From NCBI GenBank assembly GCA_900758885.1, contig CAAETD010000022.1:1-17790 (forward strand): DNA of 17,790 bases. The letters run 5' to 3'. Shown piece by piece: positions 13,473-17,790 of this stretch. The position numbers and the translations under genes were made by a program. The stretch is from an uncultured Collinsella sp. GTDB lineage: Bacteria; Actinomycetota; Coriobacteriia; Coriobacteriales; Coriobacteriaceae. The notes beneath the pieces are model-generated. The model saw only the letters and a list, made by a program, of their open reading frames with translations, was not told the DNA's origin and searched no databases. Position 1 is the stretch's first letter, and each line of letters opens with the position of its first letter.

Positions 13473-13816
13473 GCGAGTCGCTGGATTGGCTTTCCGGTTA
13501 GTGCGATTGGCGGATTGTACTGCGCTATTGCGAGTCCGGTGCGTAGGAGAAGTGCGGGGAAAATCGAAACTCGCCGAGCGCACACCGATTTTTGCCAACA
13601 AAACTGCAGGTCGCGGATGCTCAAAACAGGGGCCTGTTTGACAGATCTCGGTTTTTCACCGCACCCCCGATTGGGCGCTCATTTAGCACTCTCGTTGTTC
13701 CCACATCCTTTAAAAAAGTTCTTAAAACAGCCTTAAAAGCGCTCCAGCTCGCGTTGACAGCGTACAATACGCATGTTTGACTATGACAAATGTGGATTTT
13801 AGGGGAGGGGTGCGCC
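13473..13816 (+). other. Gene-free interval before the Pel-like operon
   Basis: No convincing gene is seen on either strand. The second half is AT-rich (about 13708-13740) and a consensus -35 TTGACA lies at 13754-13759, but no well-spaced -10 follows (GACTAT at 13779 would need a 19-base spacer), so the promoter of the Pel-like operon is probably near here but is not fixed. A strong GGGGAGGGG ribosome site closes the interval at 13802-13810. Confidence 0.4.
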
Positions 13817-15955
13817 ATGGAGGTGCTGGTTGTTGGCAACACCGCATATGTTGACGATGACTTTTGTGCCAAGGCGTTCCCCGAGGACCATGTGCGGGTC
13901 GTAGCCGCGCAGGACACACGCCGCGACGAGTCATCGCCCCATGCCTCGTGGAAAGAGCTTCTGCAACACCTGGATCAGGCCTACGAGTTCGAACGCGTGG
14001 TCTACCTGTCTAATTACCTTACCCCGCATACCGATACCGTGGGCGATATCGAGCTGCTGCGCACGGTCTTTCGTGCGTGCGCGGGTCGCCGGGTCCAACT
14101 GCTGTATGTAGCGGGGCCCGCGGGTGCCGAGGGTGCCGCCGATGCCGAGGGGCGAACGGGCAAGGGAATTATCGCCCGCGCAGCCAACGACCTGTGCCGC
14201 TACTACGCTGCTCGCGAGGGCGTTCAAACCAAGATCCTGCGCGTGCCGTTCCTGTATACCGCGTCTGCCGCGCTGGAGGACCCGTTTTTGGTGCCGCTGT
14301 TCGACGCGTGCTCAACCGGATCGGTCGCTCTGCAGGGCGCGCAGGATGCGGCGTTTCCCCTGCTGTGTGCCGAGGAGCTTGCGGTGCTGGTACGCCGTAT
14401 CTTCGACAGCTGGGATGCCTCCTTTGAGACGCTCGACGTTGCCGATACCTTTCATCACGCGTCAGGTGAGGTGGGTGAGGCCCTCAAGGCGCTGTTCCCA
14501 GGGCTTTCAGTTGCCTATGGCGATTCTGCCGGCTACGCCCTGCCCGTCAGCGACGTCGTTCGCGTGCGTTATGGTTGGTTTCAGCGGTACGACCTGCTGC
14601 GCGATCTTTCGACCATTCAAGCGCGTTGGGATGCAGGCCGCGCAAAGAAGGTCAACCCCTTGCGTGCCGCCATCGACCGCATCCAGATGCGCTCGCTGCC
14701 CATCAAATGCCTGGAGACGGGCGTTGCCTGGGTTCTGTTCGAGGTGCTGGAGCATCTGTTCTCCCAATCTGCCCAGCTCAACGTGCTCGATTATCGCCTG
14801 CTCTACGTTGTGCTGATCGGCACGCTGTATGGCCTGGACTTTGGCTTGGTCGCGGCGCTGCTGGCATCGGTGGGCTTGGCCGCGAGCTGCTTTACCCAGT
14901 ACGGCTATACCTTCCAGGGCCTGTTCTACGAGCCGTCCAACTGGCTGCCGTTTATTGCGTACTTTGTGGTGGGTGCCGTTTGCGGCTATGTGCAGCTGCG
15001 CAACAGCGAAGCCATTAGGGCGAAGCGCGATCAAAACGAGCTCGTGCGCAACCGCAATACGTTCCTTACGCAGCTCTACCACGACGCGATCGAGGACAAG
15101 CGCGCGTACAGGCGCCAGATCGTGGGTCGCCACGACAGCTTTGGCAAGATCTTTGCCGTGACGCAGGAGCTCGACGTGCTCAACCCGCGCGATATCTATC
15201 GCAAGTGCTGCGAGCTTCTGGGCGAGATCCTCGAGAACGATTCGGTGGCGATCTACCATGTTTCGGGCGGGGCATTTGCACGCCTGGTGGCAGCAAGTCC
15301 CGCGATTGCCGAATATGCCGCACGCTCGCTCACGCTTGAGCAGCTTGCACCTCTTTTGGGCGACGGGGTTCGTTCGAACCTGTGGGTGAACCGCGAGCTG
15401 ACGCCGGGGCTTCCCATGTTTGGATACACGATCGAGCGCGACGGGGCACCCGCCGTGTTGATCTTTGTGCGTAGTGCGGCCGAAAACCAAATGACCCTCT
15501 ATTATCAAAACCTGTTCCGCATCTTGTGCGGTCTGGTCGAAAGCGCGCTGGGCCGTGCTTTTGACTATGAGGCGGTGGCGCAGGATAAACGCTGCGTTGA
15601 AGGCACTTGCGTGCTCAAGCAGGCTGCCTTTGGCCAAGAGCTCGCGGCGGAGCAGGCGCTCGCAGATAGCAAGATGGGGAGTTATTTGCTCCTGCGCGTG
15701 GTACCGGGCATAGAGCCTGTCGGCGAGCTGGTGGGCGCAATTGGGTCGGCAATCCGCGAGAGCGACGCAGCGGGCTTGGTCGACGGCGACGTGCTCTACC
15801 TTCTTATGCGCCAGGCAAAGGCGTGCGATCTGCCCATTATCCGCGAGCGCCTGAGCGCAAAGCAGATTGTGGTGGAGCCCGTCGACGGCGAGGACATCGT
15901 GGCGCTGCTGCAGCACATCTCTTACACCGGTGACGGTGAGGGGGGTGCCGCTTGA
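13817..15955 (+). CDS. pelD: PelD-like c-di-GMP receptor with N-terminal SDR-like domain
   Basis: A 712-aa protein; ATG 13817 follows GGGGAGGGG by 6 bases. Residues 1-~245 resemble an NAD-dependent epimerase/SDR Rossmann fold (VLVVGNTAYV; TKILRVPFLYT; FPLLCAEELAVLV) but lack the GxxGxxG loop and the YxxxK pair, so catalysis is doubtful. Four membrane segments lie within about 300-394, then a charged helix (395-436), a GAF-like domain (~446-580) and a degenerate GGDEF domain (~598-700). In the last, RESD (647-650) is an RxxD inhibitory-site motif five residues before DGDVL, which replaces GGDEF: no cyclase activity is expected, but c-di-GMP binding is plausible, exactly as in PelD. It would switch on polymer synthesis at the membrane. 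The stop overlaps the TTG start of the next gene. Confidence 0.85.
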   Translation: MEVLVVGNTAYVDDDFCAKAFPEDHVRVVAAQDTRRDESSPHASWKELLQHLDQAYEFERVVYLSNYLTPHTDTVGDIELLRTVFRACAGRRVQLLYVAGPAGAEGAADAEGRTGKGIIARAANDLCRYYAAREGVQTKILRVPFLYTASAALEDPFLVPLFDACSTGSVALQGAQDAAFPLLCAEELAVLVRRIFDSWDASFETLDVADTFHHASGEVGEALKALFPGLSVAYGDSAGYALPVSDVVRVRYGWFQRYDLLRDLSTIQARWDAGRAKKVNPLRAAIDRIQMRSLPIKCLETGVAWVLFEVLEHLFSQSAQLNVLDYRLLYVVLIGTLYGLDFGLVAALLASVGLAASCFTQYGYTFQGLFYEPSNWLPFIAYFVVGAVCGYVQLRNSEAIRAKRDQNELVRNRNTFLTQLYHDAIEDKRAYRRQIVGRHDSFGKIFAVTQELDVLNPRDIYRKCCELLGEILENDSVAIYHVSGGAFARLVAASPAIAEYAARSLTLEQLAPLLGDGVRSNLWVNRELTPGLPMFGYTIERDGAPAVLIFVRSAAENQMTLYYQNLFRILCGLVESALGRAFDYEAVAQDKRCVEGTCVLKQAAFGQELAAEQALADSKMGSYLLLRVVPGIEPVGELVGAIGSAIRESDAAGLVDGDVLYLLMRQAKACDLPIIRERLSAKQIVVEPVDGEDIVALLQHISYTGDGEGGAA

Positions 15956-16857
15956 TCTCACTTGTCGTTGCTGCCGTCTTGCTGCTGATTCATGCACTGG
16001 TTTGCCTGATGCTGTGGACGCTTATGAAGCTGGGCCTGCTGCCGGTGCGCGGGCACATGCTGGCTGTGATAGTGCTGGTGCCGCTGTGGGGCCCGTTGCT
16101 GGTGGTTCTGCTATCGGTCCGCAGCGCGGTGTTTGGCGAGGGGCTGAAAGAGTCTGCGCTGGAGTCGCTGCGCTTCAACGACGAGCTGCATCGCAGCATC
16201 CTGGTACACGACCGTGACGCCGATGCAGGCGTGGTCCCGCTCGAGGAGGCGCTCATCGTCAACGACCCGGCATACCGGCGCCGCCTAATGCTCTCCATGC
16301 TCACCGAGGAACCCGACGCGTACCTGGCGCAGCTGCAGGCGGCTAAGCTTAACGACGACGTTGAGGTGGCGCACTATGCCGCGACGGCGGTGGCGCAGAT
16401 CTCCAAGGAGTCCGACCTTAAACTGCAGCAGCTGGAGCGTGCCTTTAAGACGGACCCGAGCGCGCAAAACCTCAACGAATACTGCGATTTTCTTGGTGAA
16501 TACTTGGGCTCGGGCTTGGCTGAGGGGCGCGTGGCTCAGATTCAGCGCCAACAGTACGCGCGCCTGCTTGCGCGTCGCTGCGAGCGCGAGGATACCCTTG
16601 AGCTTCGCGTTCGATATGCGACGGCGCTGGCCGATGTCGGACAGATCGACGAGGCGCAGGCCGTGACCGACCAGCTGGTGATAGACGTGCCCGAGGAGCA
16701 GGAGGTTTGGATGCTTTGCCTGCGCCTGGCCGTGATGCGCCGCGACGGTGACGAGGTCCGCCGTGTGATCGATGCGATTGACAAGCAACATGTGTATTTG
16801 AGCGCCGACAACCGCGAAAAGTTGGCGTTTTGGCGCGACGGGGAGGAGGCCAGATGA
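15952..16857 (+). CDS. pelE: PelE-like membrane-anchored TPR protein
   Basis: A 301-aa protein starting at a TTG that overlaps the pelD stop (TTGA); a GAGGGGGGTG site lies just before it, inside pelD. Two N-terminal membrane helices (residues ~3-28 and ~36-56, LVVAAVLLLIHALVCLMLW and MLAVIVLVPLWGPLLVVLL) are followed by a soluble helical part with TPR-like pairs, such as AAKLNDDVEVAHYAATAVAQ and ATALADVGQIDEAQAVTDQL. This layout, and the place between pelD and a DUF2194 gene, match PelE, a scaffold of the inner-membrane Pel synthase complex with PelD, PelF and PelG. Sequence conservation of PelE is low, so the name relies on architecture and order. It ends in an ATGA overlap with the next gene, implying coupled translation. 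Confidence 0.78.
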   Translation: MISLVVAAVLLLIHALVCLMLWTLMKLGLLPVRGHMLAVIVLVPLWGPLLVVLLSVRSAVFGEGLKESALESLRFNDELHRSILVHDRDADAGVVPLEEALIVNDPAYRRRLMLSMLTEEPDAYLAQLQAAKLNDDVEVAHYAATAVAQISKESDLKLQQLERAFKTDPSAQNLNEYCDFLGEYLGSGLAEGRVAQIQRQQYARLLARRCEREDTLELRVRYATALADVGQIDEAQAVTDQLVIDVPEEQEVWMLCLRLAVMRRDGDEVRRVIDAIDKQHVYLSADNREKLAFWRDGEEAR

Positions 16858-17790
16858 GCGTGGCGCAACATATCCGCGACCGTGCAGGGCGCTTTCGTTG
16901 GATGGGACTCCTCGTGGTGTGGGCGGTCTTTATTGTCATGGCCGCCGTGCTGCTGGTGGAGCGTGCCGGCGTGCAGTACAGTGCGGGCCAGCATAAGCTG
17001 GGGATGCTTGCCGCCAACGATGCGGTGCCGGCCTCCTCGGCAATCTTTGGCCAAAAGCCCACGTGCCTGGTCATTACCGATTCCGATCAAGCTGGCGTCG
17101 AGGACGTAAAGGAACAGTTCGACCAGATCCTGCTCGACATGAAGATCGCCCATCGCGATGTTGATATTGCCACCGACGGTGCGGACGCGATCCCATCGCT
17201 CACGTCGTTTGATCGCGTGATTGTGCTTATGCCCTCGCTTGACGGACTGGGTACGCATCTGACCGATCTGATGAGTTGGGTGAGTGCGGGCGGCTCACTC
17301 ATGCTGGGCATGACGCCAGATAACTCGAACTACCTGCAGGCTGTTGCTTCCAAGCTTGGGATCGAATCGGCCGGATATGACTATGCGACAGCCGAAAGTA
17401 TTGTTCCGAGCGATGACTTTATGTTGGGCGGAGGAGAGCGTTACGAGTTCTCGGATCCCTTCGATTCTTCGCTTTCGGTTTCATTGCGCGAAACGGCGCG
17501 CGTATGGGCAAAGACCGGTGACGCGGGCACGCCGCTCATTTGGTCTAACGATTGCGGCAGTGGTCACACCGTGGTGTGCAACATTGGTATCTACGACAAG
17601 GTCATGCGTGGGTTCTATGCTTCGGCCATAAGCTTGCTGGGTGATGCCACGGCCTATCCGGTCATCAACAGCGCCGTGTTCTATTTGGACGACTTTCCCA
17701 GCCCCGTGCCCTCGGGCGACGGCACCTACATCAAGCGCGACTACGGGCTTTCCGTCGCCGATTTTTATGCCAAGGTCTGGTGGCCCGATC
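16854..17790 (+). CDS. pelA: DUF2194/PelA-like polysaccharide deacetylase, N-terminal part (runs off the window)
   Basis: The ATG overlaps the PelE stop and follows a GGGAGGAGG site; the frame stays open for 312 codons to the window edge. Residues 16-36 (WMGLLVVWAVFIVMAAVLLV) form a membrane anchor. Residues ~70-270 are an extracytoplasmic alpha/beta domain (FDRVIVLMPSLDGLG; WVSAGGSLMLGMTPDN) of the type seen before the deacetylase in DUF2194 proteins. VFYLDDFPSP, with Asp279-Asp280, is the start of the deacetylase domain and holds its likely catalytic/metal Asp; the rest of the active site is outside the window. In Gram-positive Pel loci the protein at this position de-N-acetylates the polymer at the cell surface (family knowledge). 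PelF and PelG are expected downstream. Confidence 0.82.
   Translation, partial: MSVAQHIRDRAGRFRWMGLLVVWAVFIVMAAVLLVERAGVQYSAGQHKLGMLAANDAVPASSAIFGQKPTCLVITDSDQAGVEDVKEQFDQILLDMKIAHRDVDIATDGADAIPSLTSFDRVIVLMPSLDGLGTHLTDLMSWVSAGGSLMLGMTPDNSNYLQAVASKLGIESAGYDYATAESIVPSDDFMLGGGERYEFSDPFDSSLSVSLRETARVWAKTGDAGTPLIWSNDCGSGHTVVCNIGIYDKVMRGFYASAISLLGDATAYPVINSAVFYLDDFPSPVPSGDGTYIKRDYGLSVADFYAKVWWPD

Noticed and set aside
12777..13601. 274-codon minus-strand frame opposite RloB
   Set aside because: Shadow of RloB and the 3' spacer; basic, motif-free, and RloB itself is clearly coding.
14507..15997. 496-codon open frame on the minus strand
   Set aside because: It is antisense to pelD in a high-GC region, where long antisense frames are expected. 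It shows no domain and has no ribosome site in a sensible context, while the plus-strand frame carries clear domains.
1..17790. CRISPR array, tRNA, rRNA, integrase or insertion sequence
   Set aside because: No regularly spaced direct repeats, cloverleaf-like segments, transposase or recombinase motifs were found when reading through the window; a computed scan was not possible.

Overview
The window looks like a chromosomal segment of a high-GC actinobacterium of the Coriobacteriia, most probably Collinsella or a close relative. This rests on the strongly GC-biased third positions in the outer genes, the actinobacterial-style fused RmlC-RmlD enzyme, and a Gram-positive type Pel locus. The genus is an inference; no rRNA or other phylogenetic marker is present.

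Layout. (1) 1-1695: end of a dTDP-L-rhamnose operon, with the C-terminus of RmlB followed by a fused RmlC-RmlD protein. (2) 1700-13472: an accessory region made mostly of anti-phage defence genes, with clear shifts in base composition. In order it holds an AbiH-family gene (AT-rich); a minus-strand block with a possible 40-codon ORF behind a switch-like stem-loop, a secreted transglutaminase-like protein and an unrecognised 223-aa protein; a divergent pair formed by a nuclease-like hypothetical protein (minus) and a two-gene CBASS (SLATT two-helix effector plus CD-NTase with an AGS-C-like domain); an orphan ORF near two strong hairpins; a complete Ec86/St85-type (type II-A) retron made of an msr-msd RNA, an effector and a reverse transcriptase; and an AbiL-type RloA/RloB ATPase-TOPRIM pair behind a good sigma70-like promoter. 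(3) 13817-17790: start of a GC-rich Pel-like exopolysaccharide operon. It has PelD with an N-terminal SDR-like domain, PelE, and the start of a DUF2194/PelA-like deacetylase cut by the window edge. The three genes overlap by 4 bases each.

How the parts fit. The flanks are cell-surface polysaccharide functions (rhamnose precursor supply, and c-di-GMP-controlled Pel-type polymer), and the centre is a defence island. The retron is the most notable element. Its RNA can be delimited from sequence alone: a 12-bp a1/a2 stem, two msr hairpins and a perfect 21-bp msd stem. Its effector is split by a one-base frameshift at a homopolymer (A7 or T6), which may be real inactivation, phase variation or slippage, or a sequence error. 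The CBASS is minimal (effector and cyclase only).

Limits: all homology calls were made by eye from motifs and remembered family sequences; no database search or folding program was run.
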